Assembly (NCBI GenBank): GCA_964370845.1
Contig: CAYJLB010000002.1
Location: forward strand, 30,819-94,818
DNA: 64,000 nucleotides
DNA from: CAYJLB01 sp964370845
GTDB taxonomy: Bacteria > Bacillota > Clostridia > Oscillospirales > Ruminococcaceae
Direction of reading: 5' to 3'
The number at the start of each line of letters is the position of its first letter. The stretch's first letter is position 1. Below, piece after piece: positions 36,499 through 44,784 of the stretch. Position numbers and translations under genes: made by a program. The notes beneath the pieces were generated by a model. It saw only the letters and a program-made list of their open reading frames with translations. It was not told the origin of the DNA and did no database searches.

Positions 36499-37545
36499 TT
36501 AGTCATTGATTAACATAACTTTACCCTTTACGTCGCGAGGGTTTTTGTAAAGTGAAAATGCGTCAGAAATTTCGCTCATAGGGTATTTTTTGAACACCAT
36601 ATCTTTGTGAACTTTAAATTCGCCAGTTTTTAAGTAATGTGCTGTAAGTTCCCACTCTTTTCCAGGGAAAGGAGCAGTAAAACTCATCCATGAGCCAGTA
36701 AGTTTAAATTCTTTTCTATTCATAAGTTCCCATTCTTTATATGTAAATACAACATCAGAATGAGGAGTTCCTACCATACAAACATTAGCTTTGTTAGCAG
36801 CCACTTTAAAGGTCGTTAAAATTGTTGACGGGTGACCTACCATTTCAAAAACATAGTTATAACCTTTTCCGTTTGTTAAAGCCATTGCTTTTTCAATATA
36901 GTCCTCGTCAGTAGAATTTATAACGTAATCAGCTCCAACTTCTTTAGCTAATTCTAAACGCTCTTTTGAAACATCAAAGGCAGTAATAGTTTTCGCTCCC
37001 ATAATTTTTGCCCATTGAATCATAAAAATTCCAATTGTCCCCGCGCCAATGACAGCAACGTCAAAACCGCCTTTATAGTCATTATGAAGTAGTCCGTGAA
37101 GTGCTACTGTAATAGGTTCGATTAAAGCACCTTCCTCAAAAGGAATTCCTTTATCAAGCTTTACTACATTTCTTTCTGGAACGGATAAAAACTCAGCAAA
37201 GCTACCTTGAATACGACTTCCTATAAATGTATAATTTTTGCAAAGAGCATGATTTCCTACTGCGCAATTGTCACAGCTAAAACAAGGAATTAAAGGTGCT
37301 GCTGTTACTCTATCTCCTACTGCAACTGATGTAACCTTTGCTCCGATTTCAGCTACTTCACCACAAAATTCATGGCCTAAAACTATAGGATAATAGTGTG
37401 CTCCATCAGCTAAAACACGAGGAATATCACTTCCACAAAGACCTGTTGCGCGGATTTTAATTTTTACATCGCTTTCACCTACTTTTGGATCTTCATAGTC
37501 TGTGTAACGAATATCTTCATTTGAAAAAAGTACGCCAGCTTTCAT
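36499..37545 (-). CDS. Zinc-dependent polyol dehydrogenase, galactitol-1-phosphate 5-dehydrogenase-like
   Basis: 348 residues. Medium-chain alcohol dehydrogenase: catalytic zinc site GLCGSDIPR and GHEFCGE, structural zinc site with CFSCDNCAVGNHALC, Rossmann GAGTIG. It shares strikingly specific stretches with E. coli GatD (GAHYYPI-LGHEF, FIGSR, IEPIT, GSWM-PWPG-like GSWMSFTAPFPG). It probably oxidises galactitol-1-phosphate or a similar polyol to the ketose. A free-polyol substrate is equally possible given the downstream kinase. GAAAGGA precedes the ATG. Confidence 0.85.
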   Translation of the reverse strand: MKAGVLFSNEDIRYTDYEDPKVGESDVKIKIRATGLCGSDIPRVLADGAHYYPIVLGHEFCGEVAEIGAKVTSVAVGDRVTAAPLIPCFSCDNCAVGNHALCKNYTFIGSRIQGSFAEFLSVPERNVVKLDKGIPFEEGALIEPITVALHGLLHNDYKGGFDVAVIGAGTIGIFMIQWAKIMGAKTITAFDVSKERLELAKEVGADYVINSTDEDYIEKAMALTNGKGYNYVFEMVGHPSTILTTFKVAANKANVCMVGTPHSDVVFTYKEWELMNRKEFKLTGSWMSFTAPFPGKEWELTAHYLKTGEFKVHKDMVFKKYPMSEISDAFSLYKNPRDVKGKVMLIND

Positions 37546-37693
37546 TAAAATAATCAGTCCTTTCTTTTTACTTATATGTTTTAAACAATTAATTTTAAAA
37601 TGTTAGTTAATTTCAGTGTGTCAAAAAAACACTTATTCTCAAAAATATTCTCAGTAAATACTTCGTTGTCTTTTAGACCTCAAGCCGACCGTA

Positions 37694-37770
37694 AATTTCA
37701 GCAAAATCAACTCTACTATAGCTTTCTATAGACATATACTTTGTAACTTTTACTTAATTTTGCTGAAATT
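37694..37770. repeat. Perfect 14-bp inverted repeat with nested hairpin
   Basis: AATTTCAGCAAAAT and ATTTTGCTGAAATT are 49 bases apart; the loop itself holds CTATAG-CTTT-CTATAG. It could stabilise the mRNA between the kinase and dehydrogenase genes. Confidence 0.75.
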
Positions 37771-37840
37771 GTAACATTTTATTTTGTTCGCTTACTATTT
37801 TCGACTGTTGCCTTTTCATTCGAATATTTCGCTTGACAAC

Positions 37841-37965
37841 TTTAGTTGTTTGCGATGGTCGAGGAAGGCTCTGTAGACAACCTAGTTGTTTCTCCAACCC
37901 GCAATTTTTTTAGAGGAAAAAATTGAGTAAAACCTTCAGCTTGTGAAACTTATGCATTGCACATT
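37841..37965 (+). repeat. Repeat family 3, copy 1
   Basis: Shares TGCGATGGTCGAGGAAGGCT, ACCCGCAA and an AAAACCTTCAGCTTGTGAAA-type tail with 62225-62340. The hairpin after CCCGC differs between copies (CAATTTTTT/AAAAAATTG against CAAGCCTTT/AAAGGCTTG) but still pairs. Confidence 0.75.
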
Positions 37966-37983
37966 GCTTTTTTACAGCCTTCA

Positions 37984-39483
37984 TTAATCTTTCATTAAAT
38001 CCTTTGTATTTTCATAAATTGCCTTGTATTTTTTGAATTGTTTTTGATAGAAGGAATGATTTTCCATATTTGGAGTGTGTTCTCTTGTAATTTTCACTGT
38101 CTTACTAACTGCGTCTTCAAAATCTTTGTAAATTCCAACACCAATACCAGCGAGTATACAAGCTCCTAGAGTTGTAGCACTATCTGAATAAGGAACTTTA
38201 ATTGGAAGTCCAGTTATGTCAGATTTTATCCCTGTCCAAAGTAAGCTATTTGCTGAGCCGCCTACTGAATATAAAGTATCAACAGTAACTCCTGCCTCTT
38301 TTGCAACTTCTAAATTATGTTCTAAAGAGTAACCTACACCTTCCATTGATGCTCGTGCAAAGTGAGGTTTTGTTTTGGAGAAATCTACACCGAAATAAAC
38401 ACCTTTAGCATTCGTATCCCATAAAGGAGAGCGTTCGCCCGACATATATGGCAAGAAAATTAGTCCATCACTTCCCACAGGGATTTTTTCTGCTCCCTCA
38501 TCAATTAAAGCAAGTGGGTGCTTTTTTTGAGCCTTTGATAGAACATCACGCTCATATTCGCAAAATTGCTTTTCAAACCAATTCATTACTCCGCCACCGC
38601 CAGTAGTTCCACCTTGTAAAAGCCATTTTCCAGCGACAACGTGATTTGATAAAATCAAAGCTTTGTGAGAAATACATTCATCAGTGCAAATGCTCATTCC
38701 TCCAGCTTGACCACCTTGTTCTTGAGTTTGTCCGTTGTAAATTACGCCAGCACCTAAAGTTCCACATGCAGCGTCCAAGCCACCAGCAACAACAGGAGTT
38801 CCCTCTTTAAGCCCTGTAAGCTCAGCAACTTCCTTTGTAACTGTGCCAACAACATTGTGGCACTCAAATAAATCTGGCAAAATATTAGTTTTTATCCCAA
38901 GTTTCTCTAAAACGGAAAAATCCCATTTTCTCTCACGCATATTGTAACATTGAAGCCCGTAACCTTGAGAATATTCTTGTGATATTTTTCCAGTAAGCTT
39001 CATTGCAATATAACTGTTTGATTGAAGAACTTTATCCATTTTCTCGTAAACTTCGGGCATATTTTCCTTATACCACAATATTTTTGGTAAAGTATATGAT
39101 GGTTCAAAAGGATTTCCCGAAATCTCGAAGAAAGGATTTTCTCCAAATTCTTCTTTAACTTTATTACAAATATCAGTTGCCCTTGTGTCAAACCAAATTG
39201 GAGTGTTACAAAGTACATTTTTTTCTCTATCAATAGGAATAGCCGACCAACTTTGCCCGTCAATTCCAATACCTTTGATATTTTCTTTTGACACATTAAG
39301 CTCTTTGATAGCTGAAACTATAGCGTTCCACCAATCTTCGGGATTTTGCTCCGCCCAGCCTACTTTTTGATAAATGACATCATATTTTCCATTTTTCGCG
39401 TCAATAATCTTGCCATTTTCATTAAAAACTGCAACTTTGCAACTCGAAGTGCCTATATCAATACCGAGAAGTAAATTTTCCAT
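37984..39483 (-). CDS. FGGY family carbohydrate kinase (xylulokinase-like)
   Basis: 499 residues from the ATG at 39483 (a nearer ATG at 39495 abuts the ribosome site GAAAGGA). FGGY motifs: LLGIDIGTSSCKVAVF phosphate loop, the sugar-binding WFDTRA and GLDAACGTLGAG, and the C-terminal SVGGSANSLLW. Phosphorylates a ketose; the closest pattern is xylulokinase, but FGGY kinases also include fuculo- and rhamnulokinases, which act on C1. With a class II aldolase next to it, a ketose-1-phosphate product is plausible. Confidence 0.88.
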   Translation of the reverse strand: MENLLLGIDIGTSSCKVAVFNENGKIIDAKNGKYDVIYQKVGWAEQNPEDWWNAIVSAIKELNVSKENIKGIGIDGQSWSAIPIDREKNVLCNTPIWFDTRATDICNKVKEEFGENPFFEISGNPFEPSYTLPKILWYKENMPEVYEKMDKVLQSNSYIAMKLTGKISQEYSQGYGLQCYNMRERKWDFSVLEKLGIKTNILPDLFECHNVVGTVTKEVAELTGLKEGTPVVAGGLDAACGTLGAGVIYNGQTQEQGGQAGGMSICTDECISHKALILSNHVVAGKWLLQGGTTGGGGVMNWFEKQFCEYERDVLSKAQKKHPLALIDEGAEKIPVGSDGLIFLPYMSGERSPLWDTNAKGVYFGVDFSKTKPHFARASMEGVGYSLEHNLEVAKEAGVTVDTLYSVGGSANSLLWTGIKSDITGLPIKVPYSDSATTLGACILAGIGVGIYKDFEDAVSKTVKITREHTPNMENHSFYQKQFKKYKAIYENTKDLMKD

Positions 39484-39524
39484 AATTAAAGCCATTCCTT
39501 TCTCGCTGTTTTAAGAATTATTAT

Positions 39525-40373
39525 TTATATTTTGTTGTCAGAACCACAAATTTTGATTTTTTCACAAACAAGATTGTAAACATAATCTCTACCAGTTGTT
39601 CCGTATTTTTTAGGGTCAAATACTGTAGAATCGCTTTCTAAACAAGCTTTAACGCCATCTGAATAAGCCACTCTAAGCTCCGTTGCGAAGTTAATTTTTG
39701 AAATTCCAAGTTTAATACAATCTTTCAAATCTTCTTCGGAAATCCCTGAAGCTCCATGTAAAACAAGTGGAATTGTAACGATTTTTCTAATTTCTTCCAA
39801 TCTTTTTTTATCAAGAACTGGGATTTCTTTGTACATTCCGTGAGCAGTTCCGATTGCCACTGCAAGTGAAGTAATTCCTGTTCTTTCAACAAATTCTTTC
39901 GCCTCAAGTGGGTCAGTGTAGTTCCCTGCTCCTCCGTCTAGGTCGTCTTCCTTTCCGCCAACTTTTCCAAGTTCAGCTTCAACAGGAATATTTTTCCCCT
40001 TAGCAAAATCAGCTACCTTTTTAGAAATTGCAATATTTTCTTCAAAAGATGAGTGTGAACCGTCAATCATAACACTTGAATACCCTGAATTTATACATTC
40101 TTCCGAAAGTTCATAAGAGCTTCCGTGGTCTAAGTGAAGTGCCACAGGAACTTTTGCATTTTTTGCAAGTTCAGATACTATCCCAAAATAAACATTTGGT
40201 TTAGCATATTTTAAAGTTGATGAAGTTGTTTGCAGTATAACTGGTGAATTCAAGTCCTCAGCTGCTTTAATGACAGCTTGTGCCATTTCCATATTTTCCA
40301 CATTAAAAGCGCCCACTGCGTATCCTTTTTCCTCTGCATTTTTCATTATTTCCAATGTTGTTACATAAGCCAT
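39525..40373 (-). CDS. Class II ketose-bisphosphate (or ketose-1-phosphate) aldolase
   Basis: 282 residues from the ATG at 40373, with AAAGGAG before it. Zinc histidines are visible in HLDHGSSYE, GTAHGMY and LHGASGI, and SVMIDGSHSSFEEN is the family's catalytic-loop region. It resembles GatY/KbaY (tagatose-bisphosphate aldolase) and FbaA; short length (282) favours the GatY/KbaY side. Cleaves a phosphorylated ketose to DHAP and an aldehyde. First gene of the operon, directly behind the LacI-type operators. Confidence 0.9.
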   Translation of the reverse strand: MAYVTTLEIMKNAEEKGYAVGAFNVENMEMAQAVIKAAEDLNSPVILQTTSSTLKYAKPNVYFGIVSELAKNAKVPVALHLDHGSSYELSEECINSGYSSVMIDGSHSSFEENIAISKKVADFAKGKNIPVEAELGKVGGKEDDLDGGAGNYTDPLEAKEFVERTGITSLAVAIGTAHGMYKEIPVLDKKRLEEIRKIVTIPLVLHGASGISEEDLKDCIKLGISKINFATELRVAYSDGVKACLESDSTVFDPKKYGTTGRDYVYNLVCEKIKICGSDNKI

Positions 40374-40390
40374 ATATCTTTCTCCTTTAA

Positions 40391-40402
40391 CGAAACGTTT
40401 CG
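40391..40402 (-). promoter_or_regulatory. LacI-type operator O1
   Basis: CGAAACGTTTCG, a perfect 12-bp palindrome, lies 18 bases before the aldolase start codon, between O2 and the ribosome site. Confidence 0.8.
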
Positions 40403-40443
40403 CGTTTTTGTAAGTTGCAACGAAACATTCCTTCACGATTGAA

Positions 40444-40459
40444 AACGAAACGTTTCGTT
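40444..40459 (-). promoter_or_regulatory. LacI-type operator O2 at the transcription start
   Basis: AACGAAACGTTTCGTT, a perfect 16-bp palindrome with a central CG as in LacI/GalR family sites, sits where transcription from the adjacent promoter should begin. A half-site CAACGAAAC lies between O1 and O2. Confidence 0.85.
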
Positions 40460-40465
40460 GTATTG

Positions 40466-40494
40466 ATTATAGCACAGACAAAATCCTTTGTCAA
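40466..40494 (-). promoter_or_regulatory. Consensus sigma-A promoter of the sugar operon
   Basis: On the minus strand TTGACA (40489-40494), 17 bases, TATAAT (40466-40471): a perfect consensus, the strongest promoter in the window, and directly followed by the operators. Confidence 0.9.
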
Positions 40495-40678
40495 TTACTT
40501 TTATCAGAATTCACCATACAAAATTTCATTCATAATTTAGTCATTTTAACTAAACATAAAAAAAGCACAAAACTTTCTTTTCAATGAAAGTTGGAACTTC
40601 TTCCATTGAAACGTCACACAGCGTTTAATAAATACTATTTTTTCACATCAATAAGCAAGGCACATTTGGGTAAATTTA

Positions 40679-40707
40679 TTGACTAAATAATGTTACTATG
40701 CTATAAT
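40679..40707 (+). promoter_or_regulatory. Sigma-A promoter of the MATE gene
   Basis: TTGACT (40679-40684), 17 bases, TATAAT (40702-40707). It gives a leader of about 235 bases that includes the three-hairpin element. Confidence 0.82.
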
Positions 40708-40751
40708 ATAAAATGCTTTTTTTGCTTTAATAATTTCACGAAAGGGTGTAA

Positions 40752-40880
40752 GTTTGAAAAATTATGTTTTTCAAACCGCAGTTTTGTGCTTATTCGTCAA
40801 AGAACTTTAGTTCTCGCCTCAATTTTGTCGCCTTAAAAACTAGAAGCGACAAAACCGCCCAAAACGTGCAGAAATGAGTG
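40752..40880 (+). repeat. Three-hairpin leader element (family 2), copy before the MATE gene
   Basis: Hairpin 1 GTTTGAAAA/TTTTCAAAC-like (40752-40776), hairpin 2 AGAACTTTAGTTCT (40801-40814), hairpin 3 TTTTGTCGC/GCGACAAAA (40823-40854), then CCGCCCAAAACGTGCAGAAA. The same order and several identical blocks occur before gltD (46268-46399). Confidence 0.75.
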
Positions 40881-40950
40881 GTCATAAATATGTAACTCTT
40901 TTAATTTTAATAATTTTTATAATATTACCGAAAGGGTGTTTGATAAATAA

Positions 40951-42285
40951 ATGTCGAAACTTGATTATGGCACAACGCCAATAAAAAAACTTGTACTACA
41001 GCTTGCTATTCCAAGCATAATCACAATGATCGTCGGTTCAATAAACATTGTAATCGACGGTATTTTTATGGGAAATTTCATCGGAAGTGATGCCTTAGCC
41101 GCTGTAAACTTAGTAATGCCAATCGCAATAATTGCATTTTCTTTAGTCGATATGATTGGAATTGGCTCATCTGTTAAAATTGGTATTTTACTCGGAGAGG
41201 GAAAGAAAAAAGAAGCTTCTAGGATTTTTTCGGCAAGCTGTGTTTTAATTTTACTCCTTAGTTTTGTAATAACCGCAATTGGACTGGTTTTTGCGCATAG
41301 CATTGTTTATACATTTATCGAGGATAAAAACTTAGCACAACTAGCCTATGATTATGTTCGGATTTATGTTATAGGATTTCCACTAATCGCGCCCCTTTAC
41401 GCTCTTGACAATTACCTTGTAATTTGCGGCAAAGTAAACAAAAGCATGTATGTAAACATTATCGTTTCGGTGGTGAATATTGCATTAAACACTGTTTTTA
41501 TCGGAATTTTAGGGCTTGGAATTACATACGCTGCTATTGCAAGTGTTGTGGGAATGGGAGTAGGCTCAATTATTTTTGTTTGCTCATTTTTTGGAAATAA
41601 ATTGTCTATTAAGTTTACAAAACCCAAAGTTGACATTAATGATATGGGGAAAATTCTTCACAATGGTAGTTCGGAATTTTTAAGTTTAACTTCTGGTTCA
41701 ATTATTTCAATTTTAGTAAATGCAATTATGATGGACTTTTCGGGACCGAATGGAGTTGCTGCTATATCTATAATATTTTATATAAGAATGCTTTTAAACC
41801 CTGTCATAGTGGGAATAATAGTGTCCGCACAACCAATTATAAGTTACAATTTTGGGGCAAAAAATTATCCTAGAATAAGAGAAATTTTTACCTTTGTAAG
41901 TTTAATAGCTGGTGCAATTTCTATAATTTCTGTAGCTATTATGGTGATTTTCCCCGACTTTTTAATTTCACTTTTTTCAACTGAAAAGGACATTGAGATG
42001 AGAGAAATTGCAGGAGTTGGAATACTTTTATGTGCTCCCTCATATTTATTCGCTTGGTTTAATTCGCTAGTTAGCACATTTTTAACTTCTTTTGAAAAAG
42101 CAAGGGAATCAGTGCGATTAACTTTGCTTGGAAGTGTAATTTTTCCTATTGCTTCCTACATAATTCTTTCGGGAGAATTGGAGGCTTACGGAGTTTTTCT
42201 AGCTCAAAGTGTAGGTGCCTTCGCTACTTTTCTAGTGGCATTTAATATGTTCAAAAAAGAGTATTCACGTATCAAGAACAATTAA
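40951..42285 (+). CDS. MATE family multidrug/cation exporter
   Basis: 444 residues, twelve predicted membrane segments in two similar halves (each begins with a SIITMIVGS or SGSIISILVNAI-like helix). This matches the MATE family, closest in pattern to the DinF/MepA-like group. It exports drugs or metabolites using a Na+ or H+ gradient. AAAGGGTG precedes the ATG. Transcribed from its own promoter through the three-hairpin leader. Confidence 0.9.
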   Translation: MSKLDYGTTPIKKLVLQLAIPSIITMIVGSINIVIDGIFMGNFIGSDALAAVNLVMPIAIIAFSLVDMIGIGSSVKIGILLGEGKKKEASRIFSASCVLILLLSFVITAIGLVFAHSIVYTFIEDKNLAQLAYDYVRIYVIGFPLIAPLYALDNYLVICGKVNKSMYVNIIVSVVNIALNTVFIGILGLGITYAAIASVVGMGVGSIIFVCSFFGNKLSIKFTKPKVDINDMGKILHNGSSEFLSLTSGSIISILVNAIMMDFSGPNGVAAISIIFYIRMLLNPVIVGIIVSAQPIISYNFGAKNYPRIREIFTFVSLIAGAISIISVAIMVIFPDFLISLFSTEKDIEMREIAGVGILLCAPSYLFAWFNSLVSTFLTSFEKARESVRLTLLGSVIFPIASYIILSGELEAYGVFLAQSVGAFATFLVAFNMFKKEYSRIKNN

Positions 42286-42296
42286 TCATCTTATAA

Positions 42297-42338
42297 AAAA
42301 GCTGTACAAAACTAAAATTAATGTTTTGTACAGCTTTT
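42297..42338. terminator. Bidirectional terminator
   Basis: AAAAGCTGTACAAAAC (42297-42312) pairs perfectly with GTTTTGTACAGCTTTT (42323-42338); convergent MATE and URO-D genes end on either side. Confidence 0.92.
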
Positions 42339-42352
42339 ATCTTATAGTAAAA

Positions 42353-43372
42353 CTATCCTTCAAGCTCGTTAAAAGCTTCCAACATAGCCATAATGTTTTC
42401 TGGAGGAACGTCAAAAGCAAGGGCGTGAGTAGGTGCAATAATCAATCCACCGTTTTTATATAGTGTTTTTGCAATACGTTTAACTTCAGCTTTTACTTCT
42501 TCAGGTTTTACAAAAGGAAGAACTTGTTGAGTAGAAATCGCTCCCCAAAAAGCAAGTTTATCGCCATAAAGTTCTTTCATTTTAGCAATGTCATAAACTT
42601 CAGGTTGGAAAGTTTGGTAACAATCAAGTCCAATTTCAATTAAATCAGGGAAAATTTCGTGGCAATCCCCACAAGAGTGTTGCATTACAAAAATGCCCTT
42701 GTCTTTAACCCTTTTATAAAGTCTAGCCATTTGAGGTTTAATGTATTGACGCCAGAAATGAGGACCCATGATAAGTCCTTTTTGTTGGCCCCAGTCATCG
42801 CCGAAGTAAATTCCGTCAAAATCGTATTCAAGAGCAACATCTAAAAGTTTTAAGTAATAATCCCCTATTTTTTGGAAAAATTCTTCCGTTTCTTCGGGAC
42901 AAGTAACCATGCTACATAGAACATTTTCCATATCAGCAAGCGCCCAAGCACGTTCAAACATCAAAAATCCGAAACCGTACATAATAAATCTATCATCAGC
43001 AACTTTGTCTTTAGTAAGTTCTTCACATTCCGCTCTAAGTCTTGCTTCATCAAAGGTAGGGAAAGTGTAATCATAATCCTCTAAATCCTCGATTTGATAT
43101 TCTTCAGGAAGCCCAATGTCTTTATCTGCACCATTTCTGTTCCATTCAACGCCAAATTCGTCCTTAAAATAACCAGGTTTGTCAGGCATTTCAGTTGGCC
43201 AGCCCCAATATTGTTTATAGGACAAATATTCCCCCAATTTTTTATCAATATCAGGGTCTTTTGTATACTCAATCAAATTTTCCAAAGCTTGTTCAGTAAA
43301 ATCCAAGTTATAAGGGATTTTGCAAGTATTTTTGTGGTTAAGTGCATCAATAACAATCTGTCTGCGTGTCAT
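42353..43372 (-). CDS. URO-D superfamily protein, probable corrinoid methyltransferase
   Basis: 339 residues from the ATG at 43372. Uroporphyrinogen-decarboxylase fold, but the C-terminal half has the zinc-type motif QHSCGDCHEIFPDLIEIG found in MtaA/CmuA-like methyltransferases, and DGIYFGDDWGQQ in the barrel. Canonical haem-pathway residues are not evident. Such proteins move methyl groups from corrinoid proteins or substrates. No corrinoid protein gene is adjacent. It faces a PocR/AraC regulator across a shared promoter region, the likely regulator. Confidence 0.82.
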   Translation of the reverse strand: MTRRQIVIDALNHKNTCKIPYNLDFTEQALENLIEYTKDPDIDKKLGEYLSYKQYWGWPTEMPDKPGYFKDEFGVEWNRNGADKDIGLPEEYQIEDLEDYDYTFPTFDEARLRAECEELTKDKVADDRFIMYGFGFLMFERAWALADMENVLCSMVTCPEETEEFFQKIGDYYLKLLDVALEYDFDGIYFGDDWGQQKGLIMGPHFWRQYIKPQMARLYKRVKDKGIFVMQHSCGDCHEIFPDLIEIGLDCYQTFQPEVYDIAKMKELYGDKLAFWGAISTQQVLPFVKPEEVKAEVKRIAKTLYKNGGLIIAPTHALAFDVPPENIMAMLEAFNELEG

Positions 43373-43453
43373 AAAAACAACCAATCCTTTCTAATTTGCC
43401 TATTATTTTCGGGTTAAAACATAAAAAATTGTTCAAATGTTTTAAATTGATAC

Positions 43454-43482
43454 TTGAATTATAACAATATTTACTGTATAAT
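43454..43482 (+). promoter_or_regulatory. Promoter of the PocR/AraC gene
   Basis: TTGAAT (43454-43459), 17 bases, TATAAT (43477-43482). A minus-strand TATAAT (43458-43463) for the divergent methyltransferase overlaps its -35 site, so the two promoters should influence each other. Confidence 0.78.
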
Positions 43483-43547
43483 AATAGACTATAAAGAACA
43501 CAAAAACTGTAAATTTGTTCACCTTTAAAGTAAAGGAAAGTGATATA

Positions 43548-44375
43548 ATGAAATTTGTTTCCAATGATATTGACTTGATATTAAAAGACATTTATAACGT
43601 TACAGGGCTTAGGGTTGCAGTATTTGACGAGAAATTCAACGAAGTTTCGGCTTATCCAACAAGGCTATGTAGTTTATGCAAATATGTACGCACTGTAGAT
43701 GAGATAAACTCCTTGTGCAAAAGCTGTGATTTAGACCATTTTACCGCCTGCAAAAATAGCAAGCTACTTGTAAAATATAAGTGTCATCTTGGACTTACCG
43801 AAGTTATTGTGCCTATTTTTAAGACTGATATTGTGGTGGGTTACATTATGATTGGGCAAACCATTGTTGAGGATAAAAGTTCAGATATAAAAATTGAAAA
43901 TGAGTTAGAAAAATATCCTCTTGACATAAAAAAAGCCTTAGAACTTTACAAAGATATTCAAATTTTAGATGTATTAACTTTTAATTCAATTATAAATATT
44001 ATTTCAGTTTACAGTTATCATATAGAAAAACTTGGAAAGGTAAAAAAGGACAAGCTAGAGGAGGAAATTGATAGATATATTTTTGAAAATATCAACCAAA
44101 AGCTTGAAGTTCTCGACCTTTGCAGGCATTTTAACTATGGAAAAACTAGCTTTCACAAAAAAACTAAAGAAATTTATGGTATAAGCATTGCAAAATATAT
44201 AAGAAAAGTGAAAATTAATTATGCAAAAGAACTGTTGTTAACTTCAAATTTTTCAGTAGCTCAAGTAGCTGAAAAAGTAGGTATTTATGATTATAATTAC
44301 TTTTTAAAGGTATTTAAGGAAGAAGCAAAATCCACTCCAAAAGAATTTATAAAAAATAATTTCTTGGCAACGTGA
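43548..44375 (+). CDS. AraC family regulator with PocR sensory domain
   Basis: 275 residues from the ATG at 43548 behind AAAGGAAAG. N-terminal PocR domain (about 10-150) with the cysteine pattern C41, C44, C57, C60, C68 and the C79-H80 pair; C-terminal AraC helix-turn-helix pair (about 180-275) with VAQVAEKVGIYDYNYFLKVFKE. PocR domains occur in regulators of corrinoid- or propanediol-dependent pathways. The divergent URO-D gene is the natural target. The TGA stop is the loop of a family 1 hairpin, so the final residues LAT come from the repeat. Confidence 0.9.
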   Translation: MKFVSNDIDLILKDIYNVTGLRVAVFDEKFNEVSAYPTRLCSLCKYVRTVDEINSLCKSCDLDHFTACKNSKLLVKYKCHLGLTEVIVPIFKTDIVVGYIMIGQTIVEDKSSDIKIENELEKYPLDIKKALELYKDIQILDVLTFNSIINIISVYSYHIEKLGKVKKDKLEEEIDRYIFENINQKLEVLDLCRHFNYGKTSFHKKTKEIYGISIAKYIRKVKINYAKELLLTSNFSVAQVAEKVGIYDYNYFLKVFKEEAKSTPKEFIKNNFLAT

Positions 44376-44435
44376 CGTTCCATCCTTGCCCGCACTCGAC
44401 AGGGTAAAAATGGAGAATTTTGTTTCTGCGAGGTC
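44366..44435 (+). repeat. Palindromic repeat family 1 at the end of the AraC gene
   Basis: GGCAACG-TGA-CGTTCC hairpin, CTTGCCCGCACTCGAC and TTTCTGCGAGGTC. The TGA loop is the AraC stop codon. About 65 % of its bases match the copies at 898 and 22538 by eye. Confidence 0.85.
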
Positions 44436-44476
44436 GTAGATTGTAGGGGTAACTTTTTGTTGTTCGTAGATTAAAA

Positions 44477-44502
44477 TTGTAGGGACAAGGCTTGCCTTGT
44501 CC
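44477..44502. repeat. Palindromic repeat (family B), copy 2
   Basis: TTGTAGGGACAAGG plus CTTGCCTTGTCC; reverse complement of the unit at 18700-18722, with the arm GGACAAGG/CCTTGTCC. Confidence 0.75.
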
Positions 44503-44531
44503 GATAAAACAAATGATAAAGTAGTAAAAAT

Positions 44532-44564
44532 AAAAAAGGGAGGAAAAAATTCCTCCCTTTTGTT
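44532..44564 (+). terminator. Probable terminator
   Basis: AAAAGGGAGGA and TCCTCCCTTTT pair over a 6-base loop, followed by GTTATTTAT. Serves the AraC gene or convergent transcription. Confidence 0.7.
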
Positions 44565-44617
44565 ATTTATAAAATTAAGATAAACGGCAATAGCAAAGCC
44601 TTTGCCCTACAAATCCC

Positions 44618-44784
44618 GACCTCGTGGGCAGAAATTCTCCCATTTACAACGTAAAATCGCAGGAATGGGTCAAGCGTCACGCTTGCAATGAATGCAAAAC
44701 ATTACACTTTGTATAGCCTCGCGGTAACAAATTTTCTCATTTCACAACGTGAAAACGCGGGAATGGGTCAAGCGTCACGCTTGC
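44618..44784 (-). repeat. Palindromic repeat family 1, two copies beside gltD
   Basis: 44618-44686 and 44716-44784. On the minus strand each runs GCAAGCG-TGA-CGCTTG, ACCCATTCC(C/T)GCG, a hairpin around ACGTTGTAAA or ACGTTGTGAA, and a GAGG(T)C end. The gltD TAA stop directly precedes the second copy. Confidence 0.88.

Larger units (their letters stand above)
37546..37983. other. 438-base gap inside the sugar operon
   Basis: Contains a perfect 14-bp inverted repeat (37694-37707 with 37757-37770) with an inner CTATAG...CTATAG hairpin, and a copy of repeat family 3 (about 37841-37965). No coding region seen. The long gap may hold a secondary promoter or an mRNA processing site. Confidence 0.6.
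40495..40950. other. Intergenic region between the sugar operon and the MATE gene
   Basis: Holds the promoter at 40679, a three-hairpin element (40752-40880) and two copies of CGAAAGGGTGT (40739 and 40929) that flank the element. No coding region seen. Confidence 0.6.

Noticed and set aside
44618..44784. Possible CRISPR array
   Set aside because: Only two units, internally palindromic, with no regular spacers and no cas genes nearby; they match dispersed copies elsewhere.
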